Made by a program: the position numbers and the translations under genes. From positions 1,116,001 to 1,180,000 of the forward strand of contig CM065652.1 in NCBI GenBank assembly GCA_033220425.1: a stretch of 64,000 nt of DNA, in the 5' to 3' direction. Numbering within the stretch: position 1 is the first letter of the stretch; every line of letters starts with the position of its first letter. Positions 22,814 through 33,761 of the stretch are shown here, in pieces. Source of the stretch: Lepraria neglecta (Eukaryota > Ascomycota > Lecanoromycetes > Lecanorales > Stereocaulaceae). The notes below the pieces were generated by a model that was not told the origin of the DNA, searched no databases, and saw only the letters and a program-made list of their open reading frames with translations.

Positions 22814-23804
22814 GTCTGCCAATGATCACACTTCGAAGGCTAGTTCTACAGGCAATTTCTTTGGTACAACCGCAAACAGCGACGCATCTAAGGGTACGTC
22901 TCCCAGCACGACTGGTTTCTCTGGGTTCGGTTCCTCCAGCAGCACCACATCCAAGGCTCTGTCCGCAAAGGGTCTCTTTGGAATGAACGATGGTAGTCCC
23001 AGTAGCAACAGCTCTAAAGCTCCGTCTGCAAGTAGCCCCTTCCGCACGAAAGCTGTCTCTTCGAACAGTGAGACTTTGGAATCTACTTCATCGACTTATT
23101 CATTGGGAACAGCTGAATCCTTATCTTCTTCAACGACTGGTGGACTATTTGGCACAAACCCCTCGCCTTGGAACACCCAAATTCCCGAGACCACTCCCAC
23201 GGGGATTTCTAGTGCAGCAGTGCAGCCCTCGTCTTCGACTACGACAGGCTCTGTCTTTGGCACAGCAGCGACGTCTACAGAGAGTGGGCCTTCGCAAAGT
23301 GCGACCGGCTTTTCCGGATTTGGGACATCTTCTTCCACGCCCAGGGGCGGGTTTGGCACGAACGCCACTACTTCTACCAGCCATGATACGTTCAGACTCA
23401 CAAAGCCGATGCCTACCGCTAGCAACCTCTTCAGCGCATCTAGAGAGACATCGACCAGCACGGCCTTCGGCTCCAGGGGCATCACAGAGACTGCGAGCAC
23501 GTCTAAGCCGACGACGTCGACTGCACCAAGCGTTCTTACATCCGCAGACTCGGCGCAAACGGACAGCCTTTCCCCCAACCCGTTTCAGGCCAGCTACTGG
23601 CTCAATAAGGATAATCCTTTCGCGCATCAATCTCCTTCGCCGTCGCCCGCGCCGACGCCGAAGTCGCGCAGTCCGCAAGCACGAGAGACGAGGAGCAAAG
23701 CTTCTCCGAAACCTGCGGCGGCGGAAACGACAGCACTGGCAGCTGAAACGCAGCCAGCTGCTACCAGAAATGGTGTGAGTGACGAGACGCAGACCGGTGA
23801 CTAG
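22812..23804 (+). CDS. FG-repeat (nucleoporin-like) low-complexity protein
   Basis: A single open frame of 330 residues starts at the ATG at 22812 (the frame stays open to 22779). It is made of Ser/Thr/Ala-rich spacers with FG motifs: FFGTT, GFSGFG (twice), GLFG (twice), SVFGTA and GGFGTN, and ends with a Pro/Ser/Lys-rich tail (SPSPSPAPTPKSRSPQ). FG and GLFG repeats with such spacers are the hallmark of nuclear-pore FG nucleoporins, but there is no folded anchoring domain, so the role is uncertain. The minus strand is also nearly open here, with two stops; I prefer the plus strand because it has no stop and shows the FG pattern. Its start codon overlaps the start of the Myb/SANT gene on the other strand. 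Confidence 0.5.
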   Translation: MSANDHTSKASSTGNFFGTTANSDASKGTSPSTTGFSGFGSSSSTTSKALSAKGLFGMNDGSPSSNSSKAPSASSPFRTKAVSSNSETLESTSSTYSLGTAESLSSSTTGGLFGTNPSPWNTQIPETTPTGISSAAVQPSSSTTTGSVFGTAATSTESGPSQSATGFSGFGTSSSTPRGGFGTNATTSTSHDTFRLTKPMPTASNLFSASRETSTSTAFGSRGITETASTSKPTTSTAPSVLTSADSAQTDSLSPNPFQASYWLNKDNPFAHQSPSPSPAPTPKSRSPQARETRSKASPKPAAAETTALAAETQPAATRNGVSDETQTGD

Positions 23805-23835
23805 TAACAGCAGGCGTGACCCGTGAGAAATTCGA

Positions 23836-24655
23836 ACTTAATCCCGAAGAATTTGTACGGCTTCTTGAAAGATTCTCCAAGTATCTATGGATTCGAGACT
23901 TGTCCCATATCCTTATTGTGGAAATAGCACATCAATGTAAACAAAAAAAGAGCTATACCAAATGGCGATTTGGACAAGACTAGAGACGGTAATAGATCAT
24001 TGGCGGTCTGAAGATATTCACGCTACAAGTGCACCATTAAGTCAAGCCCTTTTCAACGTTGAGACGATTAAGAAATCCCAGCCCGAATTATTTCCTGAGA
24101 CAACAAATCAATTACAAAACTTTCTACAGCAGTCAATTGCTGACATAGAGCCTCGAAAGATTCCAGGTACGTTATAACTCTTGATATAGATCCTCTGACG
24201 TAAGCTAAGTACTGATATTATCGCTTGTAGTTGGAAAACCTTGACGAGATGACAACATGATGGATGAGGTATTTTATTTCTTTGAATGTAAGGATATACC
24301 TCTCTTATTTAGAATCTCAAGACGGCTTCGATTTTGGTCAAACCCATGGGGATTATTAATAGAACAAGCCGAGCTTCAGTATAATACAAAGCTATAAAGA
24401 AGCAGCAATCTGAGATAGATCGGCAACAATAGGTTATCACTTGCCTAAAATATCGGCATGCTTTGGAAATTTTGCCAAATGTGAAATGCCAATAAATTCC
24501 CAATGCCGGCTCTAAAGCTACTCCTATGTGGCAAGCGACACGGCAACTTGCTGTGGAAACCGAACTTGGCAACAGGATCAAAGATTATTTCACTCCAAAA
24601 AACCCAGCTGTCACCGCTCTACCAGCGCCTCCATCAACTCTTAGGTCACTATTTT
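23836..24655 (+). pseudogene. Relic of an unknown protein gene with RIP-like stops
   Basis: Protein-like segments run along the plus strand: one at 23820-23970 (NPEEFVRLLERFSKYLWIRD), one at 23962-24172 (MAIWTRLETVIDHWRSED to the donor-like CCAGGTACG) and, after intron-like sequences, one at about 24312-24655 (KAIKKQQSEIDRQQ, then LKYRHALEILPNVKCQ and VETELGNRIKDYFTPKNP). Stops in the last segment sit where Gln codons would fit (CAG to TAG, CAA to TAA), as RIP would make. I recognise no family. It is best read as a decayed gene. Confidence 0.45.
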
Positions 24656-24719
24656 AAAGTGATTTTGCCAACTAGGCATCGAAAAATCTTCTCAAAAGTG
24701 CGACCCACCCTTCAATAAT

Positions 24720-24930
24720 ATCAACACCCGGTGCCCTGGTCAAGCACTATAAACTTCGGTACGACAGCTGGTCCGGTTACGAACGTGAATGGACTATGTA
24801 CAATGAATTGAGTAAAACTATCCATGGATATAGCGATTCTTATGCAATTAATAAGAGTAACTGGGCGAAATCAGACGGCCTCATTCTTGAATGGCTCAAA
24901 CCCAGTCCCAACCTAATGGGAAAGTAGAAT
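24720..24930 (+). pseudogene. Fragment of an unknown protein
   Basis: A short open stretch on the plus strand reads TPGALVKHYKLRYDSWSGYE, then MYNELSKTIHGYSDSYAINK and DGLILEWLKPSPNLMGK before a TAG. It has normal protein composition but no start, no family I can name and no continuation. It could be a further piece of the neighbouring relic. Confidence 0.3.
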
Positions 24931-25601
24931 GGGATAAGGAATGGTCAAAGAGAGGTCTCCCACCATGAAAGAGCTTGCAAAGAGCAGGTTGCTCGGAAGT
25001 GAGAGAGGACACTCTAACGGATTGCTGAGAGAAAGAAGACGGAAACATGCTTCGGCAAGGGTGTTTACGCATGAGATTGGGACTCATTATTGCCCACTCC
25101 TGTCACTTGCAGAGTGACTGTGTGACATAGATGCGAATGAGTCTGATAATTGTAACTTTATGGTTCACTCAAAAGTAATGAACAAACGGAGAAAGTCTCT
25201 CGATTTGTTCGGCCTAAATTAACGACTCGGCAAATCTGGCGCTCGTTTAGACATAGCTGAGAGGTTCCTTGGACAAGTCCTAGTAATTGATTGTATTTCG
25301 GTATATAAAGCTTATCTCCTATAGTTAGAGTTAACGTTCATGCCTGACCAGATGTAACAAGCCTCACCGCAGAGTGGATCTAACTGGGGGCAAGTTTCTC
25401 TTTCGAAGAGAGCCAGAATGGTGAAGCCAGTTTTGCAATTGACTGTATTCGTGGATTAAGCCTGGATATCTATTTAGGATGCTGCAGGCTGAGCTAGGCA
25501 ACACTGTTGATGGAAGTCGTCATAAATAATACGAGCAGCTGTAGCCGGGTACCGGGCAGCCAAATTAGGCTCCCACCTGTGGCGCCCATGCACTGCCTCG
25601 A

Positions 25602-25719
25602 AGTGCTCCCTTGCTGCGCCCATCTGCTCCCCCCAGTGCTCCCTCGGTGCTCCCTCAGTGCTCCCTCAATGCTCCCCGTGCTCCCTTGTGCTCCCTCGTG
25701 CTCCCTCGCTGCTCGCTCT
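25602..25719. repeat. GTGCTCCCTC minisatellite
   Basis: About nine to ten imperfect copies of a 10-11 bp unit, consensus GTGCTCCCTCR, in tandem. The unit varies by single bases (GTGCTCCCTCA, ATGCTCCCC, GTGCTCCCTT). It lies 70 bp left of the segment that matches the duplicated POL2 3' end, at the right border of the accessory island. Confidence 0.85.
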
Positions 25720-25831
25720 AAAAGCGGCTTTGCTCCCTTTCCCAATCAAAAAGGGTAATCCTCGATCCTAAGTTCGGGGTGTATATAATGTATATATATA
25801 CACAAACTCCACCACCACCATTGCCCACGCA

Positions 25832-28800
25832 TCACAACCGCCCAAGCACACCCCCAACAACCCCCAAAAGCATCCTCAACCCATAAACCCCCCCAACCCT
25901 CTCCAACACCCTCAGTCTCCCAACCACCTCCTCCCTCCCCACAGTACCAACCCACTCCCCACTACACCCACAATGCTCCATAAAATCATTAACCCTAATC
26001 TTCCTACATTTCTTACATTTCAGATCCTGCGTCTGCCATTCCACTAGCATTTTTTGCACGCGACCGATCAGGCGCTCTTCGATGCCTAGGCGGTCGTATT
26101 CGTGCTTGCAGGTTGGGCAGGTCCATGCGCGTGCTGCTGGGGTAGAGTTGGCCCCATTGGTGGTGGAAGGGTCGGGTAACACATCCTCGTCGCGGCAGAG
26201 ATCGAGGTCCCGGGACATAGTGCAATGGTCGCATATCAGCTGCTCTAATTTAAGACTCTGGCTTGGATTCTCGAAGCGCGCTTGAGGACTGAATTCTTTG
26301 ATCTCGAAGAATGCGAGGAGTTCTTTGCGAAGGTAGCGGACTTCTAGGTTTATGCCTTTGTCGAGGGAGAAGGCGTGCATTATTGATTTGACGAGCTGGA
26401 GGACTGGGTGCGTGTTTGTGAGGTTGAGATGGGAGCCTGGGAGGATGGGGAAGGTGTGGTCGGCTGCTAGGTCTGGGTGGGCGAGCTCGGAGCGGTGGCG
26501 GGAGATGAGGGCGAGGATTTGACGTTTTAGGGGTTTGGAGATTGATTTTGTGAGTATTTCTTTGCTTGTGGTGGTGTCGTCGTCTTGGGTGAGTGTGCGG
26601 ACGGGGAGTTGAGTCGGTCGAGGGGTTGGTCCCAGCTGGGAGTCGTCGCCAATGGGTAATTGGCGTGGTCGTTTGATGTTGTGCATTAGGTCGATGAACT
26701 CGACGACCCAGTCGTGGAAGACTGATTGGTATTGAAGTGGGAGGAAGGTGTTGAGTTGCCAGTGCATTATAGTGTCGAGATGTTGGTTTTCTGCTTCGAC
26801 GACTTCCTGGCAAGCTTTTCCGCCGTAGTTGAACTCGTCGTACCAAACAAGGTAGTCCCAGTATTCTTTGATGTCCAGATCGAGGAAGTGGAACAGTGGC
26901 TTAGCCTTGATAGACTTTAGAATGTACTGGCTGTAGGCGTAAGCATTGCCAACCTCTGCTTTCGTGGTTTGGAGGAGGAGTCGATTGGCGTTGGCGAAGA
27001 CTACGTGGGAGCCGACACGCTTGAAGTCTGTCATCAGCTGCTGGAAGGCTTTTCTGGACATCATCTGGACGTAGCAGTGCAATGAGCGGTCATAGAGGAA
27101 CGATTCGGGGCTCTCAACCCAGCGTACGAGATGCTGCACCATAACGTCTGCCATACTGCTACCCTTGCAGGCTTCAGTCCACCACGCTTTGACCATCTCT
27201 CGCAGGACAGTAATACCCGCGGAAGCGAAGACATTGTCCGAGTAAAGAACACCGGTGCCATTGTTGGCATCTTCTTCCGAAGGCGCAGCTGGATTGAAAG
27301 AAACAGAGTCGCTGCCTTCGAGCTCATTGATGAGCGAGGAAGTCAGGATGGTATTGATTGCGAGATTCCGAACGTCAAGCTCTATGCATACTGAAGAGTA
27401 AGTACCCGGGTTGTTAACTGCGGGCATGCTGACTGTTTCCATTGGAGTCAATATGTCGTCCTTTTCGTACCCGGCATGATCAGGCAAAGGACCGCCGGAC
27501 CACCATAACACTACGTTACTCTTCTGCAACCGCCGTGCGTACGCAACGTCTATGAGGAAGCGCGGATCGTCTCTCTCTAGATTACAAAGAGGAACGTCTC
27601 CATATCTTGCAAGCTCGACCAGATGGCTGATCCATGAACCTAGGGTAAGATAGTGGGTTACCAGACGCTTGACAACAAATCCTTGCCAGCCAAGTTGAGG
27701 GATGTTGCTATCGGATGCTTCGACTTTTAGAGGAAGGACTGGCAGCTCGTTGAGAGATGGTATGTCATGGAGCAGTAACCGTCTTTGTGGTGACTGAATC
27801 ACGAAAAGCGTCGGTTTGCTTTCATCACTTCTTATCTTCTTTATGGCGTCGCCAACGTCGCGATGTAATTTTCTGACCGTCCTGACATGGGTGGTCTTGA
27901 ATTGAAGCTTCTCCTGGTAATCGAAGATGTTCTGCCAGCGCTCTCCACCATTGTCGCTGAGCTTTCGAGCTAGTAGCTGCGAGTAGACTTTTTCAGCGTT
28001 GGGCATTTCTTGAGTATCCCTGGATCGATCGAGCACGATGACATGTGCCTCATCCTTGACGGTAGAGAAGATGGCAAAGATTTGACGCTCACCCGCAACG
28101 AGGTGATAGACGAAAATGAAACCCATGTCCGCCTCCAGTAGGTACGGTGTCTTTGCTGGAGTCCGTCGTAATGCCGAAAGGTCGAAACCATGCTCTAAAC
28201 CTCGCCCCAATACTCCTTTTTGGCTCTCATCGAAGGTACAGAGACTTCCTAATTCGAGGACTGCCCTCATAGTGAGAGGTACCTGCTTCTCGTAGACGCC
28301 TTCGACACTCGGATGATTGAACAAGATGGCCACCTTCTGCGCTTCTCTGACATACACCTCCTCTGGCATCACAAGCTTGAAAAGATGTACAGATGGGTGT
28401 CCATTTGGCAGGGTATGGTTGACCTTCTCAACTGCACAACCCTCGATCACGACTTCAGGAAGTTCGTTACTTCTGAGGTTCAAGAATAGTATTCGAGGTA
28501 CTTTCACAGTCAGTGGATGCACTTTTTTGTCAATGAGCACGAATGCCCGGATCTGCCCTGGCGTTTCCGATTCTCGTAGTTGTAGGACCTGCCAAGTATT
28601 GATGAAGAGCATCTCAGCCTGATTGCGGAAGAGTCCTCCCAACATGTCACCCACTGCGTTGTTTCTCTCACCGAAGAGCTGCCGCCGCCGTATACGAGCT
28701 TGCTTCTGGATCTTCCACTTCTTCTTTTGATACCTCAGAAAGCCCTCATAGTCCTCAGTCATTGATGGCATCTTTGCTGGTAGACTAGCGTAAGGATCTA

Positions 28801-31800
28801 GATTTGGGACAGGTGCTGGCTCCGGCTCTTTCCTCTTCTGCACCATCCGTATAATCTCACCAGTCTTCGCCTTCGAGAGCTGCGTCGATCCGAAGTCTTC
28901 CAGGTCAGTTGGCAATCGATGATCCAGAGTGTTGGTGGATATTTCAGACAATGGCGTCTTTTCAAACAGATCGGTCATTTTCTTCTGCTTGAATCTGTCA
29001 TCTTTGACATTGATCCTGCGCTGCAGCCAGTCTGGATGGCCAACCCTGGGTACAGGATTCCGAATTTTTTGCAACGCGGCCGGAATTGTGATGACCTTCT
29101 GCACCACAGAGCTCAGGCGCTCCAGATAGTAATCCCAATCAATGAGCGCCCGAGGGTTCATGTCACTGGGATCCTCTTTCAGCCATTTTCGCAGGAAATA
29201 GCGTTTGACCTGGTCGTCTGCTGAGAAGATAGCTACTGGGATAGCTCGCTCCGTCACAGGTGCATTCTTGGGCTTCGCGGCAATGATATACTTGCAGTTG
29301 AGACCTTTATCTTTCACCATTTGCGCGCCCAAAAACTCTGCTAACCTCTTAGCTGTAGTGATTGACGTCGACTTCTGCGCTCCGTACTCCTCAAGAGCTT
29401 TCGTCATGCTTTTGTTTTCGCTAATCAGCTCAATGAGCTCTTCGTCTGCGAGGGCTGACCCATGCTGGTGCAATACATCCAGCCAACGATTAGCAACCTT
29501 AGCTACTGCAGCGTACGTCTCGGTCAATGTTTCACCATCGAGGAAGAATTTGAAGATTTGTGTCTGGAAGATCTTGATGAGTTTGAGTTCTCCTCTCCGC
29601 TTCATTTCGAACCCTTTCAGTTCTGCTAGACTTCCATCATGGTTGAACACAGCGTATCGCTTTTTCAAATTCTTATCTTCCTCTTTGGATGTTGGCAAGA
29701 TCATAGCTCGGTAAGGCCCGTCAACTTCGAAGAAAATGGTATTATCGCTGTGAGTCTCGTATCTGAAAGTCTGAGGATCGACTAGGTCTTGGTACTGGTG
29801 ATTTGTGAACCTGGCGTGGACGAGATGGTTGAGCATGGTACATGGGTAAGAAACTGGTAGCTTCTTTCCGTTTTTGAGTGTAAAGACGACGTTTTCGGGA
29901 AAGGTGGCCGGTAACATGCACCAAATACCATCGGTGTCGAGTTCCAACGGTCTTCCAATCCGCTCAACTAGCTCTCTTGCCATTTGGATGATGTGAGCTC
30001 CAGTCAGACAAGTGACTCCGGCCATCTCCATCGAGTACCATCGCGAACCTTTGCGCATTACATAGCCGTAGAAGCTGTTTAGGATGACCTTGTGGGCTAA
30101 CTGAAGGGAGTCAAAGAGCACGATCATTTTCTTGGCCTCTTCGATCTCAGTGGCCAACGCTCCTGATGACTTCAGCGTTTCTGTGTTGTTCTTCCACATC
30201 TTTTGCTTTCCCTTGTAGTCATATCTCCGGTCTCGGAAATTCTTGACAGTGTCAACATAGAACGGGTTCTCTCGTTGGCAGATGATAGCCTCGCGCTCGG
30301 TAATCTTAGTCTCATGGATCTTGTGATAGATTTTCTTGCTGTAGTCCGTAAGTCGCTTCTTGACCATGCTGGCCTGTTCCTCGACGCTCATGTCCTGGAA
30401 TGTCCGTGCCGGGCTGTTTGGCAATTTTCCTGGAAAGCGTTCGTTTTCGAGAGCGTGCCTGACCATGTTGTACTCATTCTTCTGGGCTGGAAGAAATTCG
30501 CCTCTCCACGACCATGGCATTCGTCGATCGCATGTCTTTCCTGGCCTGTTGAAATCGCAGGCTGCGCAATCAGCCTCGGAAATCATCGAGTCAGGCTGTA
30601 ATCGGTTGGTCGTCATGATATTAGGATACATCGACGCTACGTCCAAATGGTATATGGACGGTCTTTCATTCCGATTTGGTGTGGCTTTCAAGCTGTCTAG
30701 CTTGGCCATAATCTCAGCCTTGACTTCATCGTAGTTGGTGATGTCTGCCAAAGACTTCTTCTCCTCTACCGTGATACTGAACTGCAACGCAGCATCAAGG
30801 TCTCGTTTGAGCTCATCGACGGCTGTAGTATCCAAGGCAAAGTTTACAGGTATGTCGCTGCGGAAAACTCCTGCTTCAATACTCTCGACGTGCCCTCCAA
30901 CATAGGTCTCAGACTCCAGAAGATGGCCATCCCAGAACATCTCCTTGGGTTCCTTGTGCTTATTGGGCAGGGCAATCCCCTTCTGGTACGCCTCAACCAT
31001 AAGAAGCATCTCACACAAAGTTCCCGTGCCCTTCCTAAGGGTGTCATCCGGGTTCAGAGGGATGATGTTACATAGCGAGAAGATGAAAGGATGTACGTAT
31101 TTCATGTAGAGGTAGTAGGTCGCAACAGCATCCGAGACGGAGTATTCAGCCAAAGTCTGTGGCTTCTCGCTAGCATACCGTGTCATAAGCTCAGGATCCA
31201 ATTCATCGGGGTCGTAACCAAGCTTGGCCACTGTGACAGCCTTCAAGCCTCTGCTGCCTTGGGGGAGATAGCTGTCTCGACTGACCCAGCTGAAGCAGTC
31301 CATGTGAACACCATAATTACTCTGGTAGATGTCTTCGCTGTTCTTTCGATACCCAATTTCTTGGTACATGTCGATCCCCAGGACGCTAGCTCTTGCCTCA
31401 ACGAATGGCCAATCGAAGAAGTCACCGTTGTAAGTCGCGATGACTGTTGGACGGGCTTCTTTGATGTGTAAGAAGAATCGTTCGATGACAGCTTTCTCAT
31501 CCGGCTCATTGAAAATAAGAAACGGACCATCGTACTCTGGCTTTGGCGTGTATTCGAAGTCCGCAATATCTTCCGAGACGATCTCTCGATTAGTGATCAA
31601 AAAGCCTTGACCGTCAATCATATACGATATCATCATAATCTGATCGACGACTGCGTCTGGGAACTTCAAAGGCAGTTTCGTCGTCTCAATATCGTAGGCA
31701 AGCACCACGGGGTCTGCTCTCTGTATTCGCTCCTCAATGCAGGTAAGTTTGGTAACGCCATGTTTGGCTTCCACGGTATACCATTTTCCAATCCGAATGT

Positions 31801-32652
31801 CTGTTCCTGTCAGCCCTGGTCCAAGTCTTTCCTATCACATTATGGTCTTACCTTTGTCTATCGCAACTCGTACATGGTAGGGCACGTCAAATTCCCGAAT
31901 ATCAACGATGTAATGACTCGCGTCCGCTATGCCGTTAAGTCGTCTATCATTATCTCGTTCATCATCAAAAAGATCGAAGCCAGCATTGGCGCTTCTCGAG
32001 TTAGCATTTCCCCCTCTGAGCATGTAGAACACAATCCGTACCTAGCCACCTCGGCGTATGTATCCATAGCATTCATGCTGCCCTTGTTCTTCTCCGCAAT
32101 TGGCATGATCGTCTTCCTCACACTCAATAAATCATTCACATTCTCGAATGCCAATTGTAAAAACGTCCTTCGGTATCCTAGCAGATGATTCGGCATCTGA
32201 AGATCTTCCTTCTCTATCCGCTTGATCCCTTTCACCACACCCTCGAACTTCCGCCGGCACCACTCTTCGACCTCAGGTTCCTTCCCTTTCCTCACAGCGA
32301 TCAGAAAATATGGATCATATTCCACTGTAGCCTTGAATGTGCCGCCGTCCTCCTCCAAGAAGTAGTAGTCCACCCCAGCACGACCTCCCGGGATCTTCTC
32401 ATCCTCGATGGTCGTACTGTGCATGTTGATAAGCCATCCCACTTTCTTCTTGCCCGAGTCATAGCGCGCGAAGCCCATAGACTCGTCAATTGAATTAGCG
32501 AGGCGCATAGCTTGGAGCTTCTCATCTTGGGAAGTTGCTTCGCTGGAGCGGAGAGTGGAGGCATCGACTGTTTTTGTGTGCCGTGGATTGGACTGGGATT
32601 TGAAGGAACGGAAGCTGCTGCCATATCTTCGGTCTGGCTTTCGAGAAGGCAT
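25832..32652 (-). CDS. POL2: DNA polymerase epsilon catalytic subunit A
   Basis: Three exons on the minus strand, 32652-32042, 31994-31852 and 31800-25832, give 2240 residues, the normal length. This is the leading-strand replicative polymerase. The exonuclease part starts near residue 288 (AYDIETTKLPLKFPDA), with Exo II as TYNGDFFDWPFVEAR. Polymerase motif A is LDVASMYPNIMTTNRLQPDS, motif B is NSFYGYVMRKGSRWYSMEMA and motif C is LELDTDGIWCML. The inactive second polymerase half follows, and the C-terminus has two cysteine modules (CDHCTMSRDLDLC ... CPTCKHEYDR and CKKCRKIRVNDF ... HCGCSGEW) that bind DPB2. All catalytic acids are present. It is divergent from COX20. Its last ~220 bp are duplicated at 16322-16545. 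Confidence 0.97.
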
Positions 32653-32969
32653 TGCAGGGCGCGAGTACCTTTGGGCTTGCGGTGTTGCGTGAGTTTGCGA
32701 TTTGTCACGAAGGGTCGCGAGACATGGAGGACTTTATTAGACCACTTCGACTTGCCTCACTGAGTTACGAGGAAATTATGGGCGTTGTGAGGCTCTCAAT
32801 TGTATGTTGCATTGCATGTTCAACTCCGCTGGTGCACCACTTTGAGGGTCGACGCGACTCGCGATTTCTGGCGTTTGCGCTAAATTAGCGTTCCCAGCTG
32901 CCGCCACCTCGGCATGATCTTCAATTGTCAACCGTCTGAAAGTTGTTTCTCAAGAGCTCATCTTTAACG
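32653..32969. promoter_or_regulatory. Divergent POL2/COX20 promoter region
   Basis: This 317 bp separates the two start codons. Near 32850-32870 there is GACGCGACTCGCGAT, holding ACGCGA, which resembles the MBF-type ACGCG element of G1/S replication genes. That would fit POL2, but a single short match is weak evidence. Confidence 0.35.
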
Positions 32970-33536
32970 ATGGCAGCAGATACCCGGGAGGATACTCAAG
33001 CAAGACCATCAGCGCCATTAACTTCTACTCCTCACGACAAAAAGACAGAACTATACGCCGTCCCCGTAGCACCGCCGAATGCGAATGCACTACCTCAAGG
33101 CTCTGGATTAAACACCGCAGGCGGAAAGGCGAAAGAAGCTGGCGTATTTGATGCGCTGAGGAGTATCAAGCCCAGCGAGTTCAAAGAAGTGCACAAGAAG
33201 CCCTGTGTTCGTGATGCACTATTGACAGGCATTGGTGGCGGGTTTGGAATAGGTGGTGTGCGTGCTATTTGGGGAGGTACGTTGCTGTCAGGATTGGCCT
33301 ATCTTGTGGGCCTTGGGCTGATTTGTGAAGCAACTGTGTGGTCGAGTTGCAACTGGGCCGTCGGTTCCTTCGTGTTCGGCTCATTCCTGATGTACGAATT
33401 TTGCCAGAGAAGGAGGCTATTGGAAATGGCAGGCATGAAAAGGGCTGTGGAAGTGATCGATCGAAAGCAGGTGGAGAAGCAAAAGAAGGCAGAGGAATTC
33501 AGGGCGGCAAAAAGGAAAGCCCAGGATGAGAACTAA
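32970..33536 (+). CDS. COX20: Cytochrome c oxidase assembly protein COX20
   Basis: The start is at 32970 (MAADTREDTQARPSAP). I infer two exons, 32970-33276 and 33331-33536, giving 170 residues. The 54 bp intron (GTACGT ... CTGAT ... GTGAAG) is a multiple of three and has no stop, so the unspliced frame stays open with 18 extra, mostly hydrophobic residues. Splicing joins GVRAIWGA to TVWSSCNWAVGSFVFGSF, which matches the family pattern. COX20 is an inner-membrane chaperone for newly made Cox2. Two membrane segments flank the loop, at about GIGGGFGIGGVRAIWG and CNWAVGSFVFGSFLMY, followed by YEFCQRRR and a charged helix. It is convergent with the AMSH-like gene (226 bp). Confidence 0.9.
   Translation: MAADTREDTQARPSAPLTSTPHDKKTELYAVPVAPPNANALPQGSGLNTAGGKAKEAGVFDALRSIKPSEFKEVHKKPCVRDALLTGIGGGFGIGGVRAIWGGTLLSGLAYLVGLGLICEATVWSSCNWAVGSFVFGSFLMYEFCQRRRLLEMAGMKRAVEVIDRKQVEKQKKAEEFRAAKRKAQDEN
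33277..33330 (+). other. In-frame 54 bp intron in COX20
   Basis: Donor GTACGT, branch-like GGCTGAT and acceptor GAAG; length 54 with no stop in the coding frame. Retention would insert 18 residues (TLLSGLAYLVGLGLIC among them) next to a membrane helix rather than break the protein. Confidence 0.8.
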
Positions 33537-33761
33537 GACCTTGCATATTTTAGAAGCCTTCGAAAACGATTGGGGAGGTCTATGGAGCAAGAAAGTCATT
33601 GTCAAACGGCTTTGTATTCAGAGAATATCTCAACTAAGGAGTCAGGCGTCACGAACCGCATGGATAAGAGTTTACAAATGTTGCAAGCACATGATATCGT
33701 CATTCTATTCAAGCTGATTGCGCTCTGGCTATATCGAACTCTTCATTTGAACGCTTTGAAG

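Noticed and set aside
22826-23578. Minus-strand coding through the FG region as an N-terminal extension of the Myb/SANT gene
   Set aside because: Two in-frame stops and a composition typical of the antisense of Ser/Thr-rich codons; the plus strand is fully open with FG motifs.
16322-25790. Starship-type giant element with a tyrosine-recombinase captain
   Set aside because: No DUF3435/tyrosine recombinase frame was recognised and the only recombinase present is a short dead pogo transposase.
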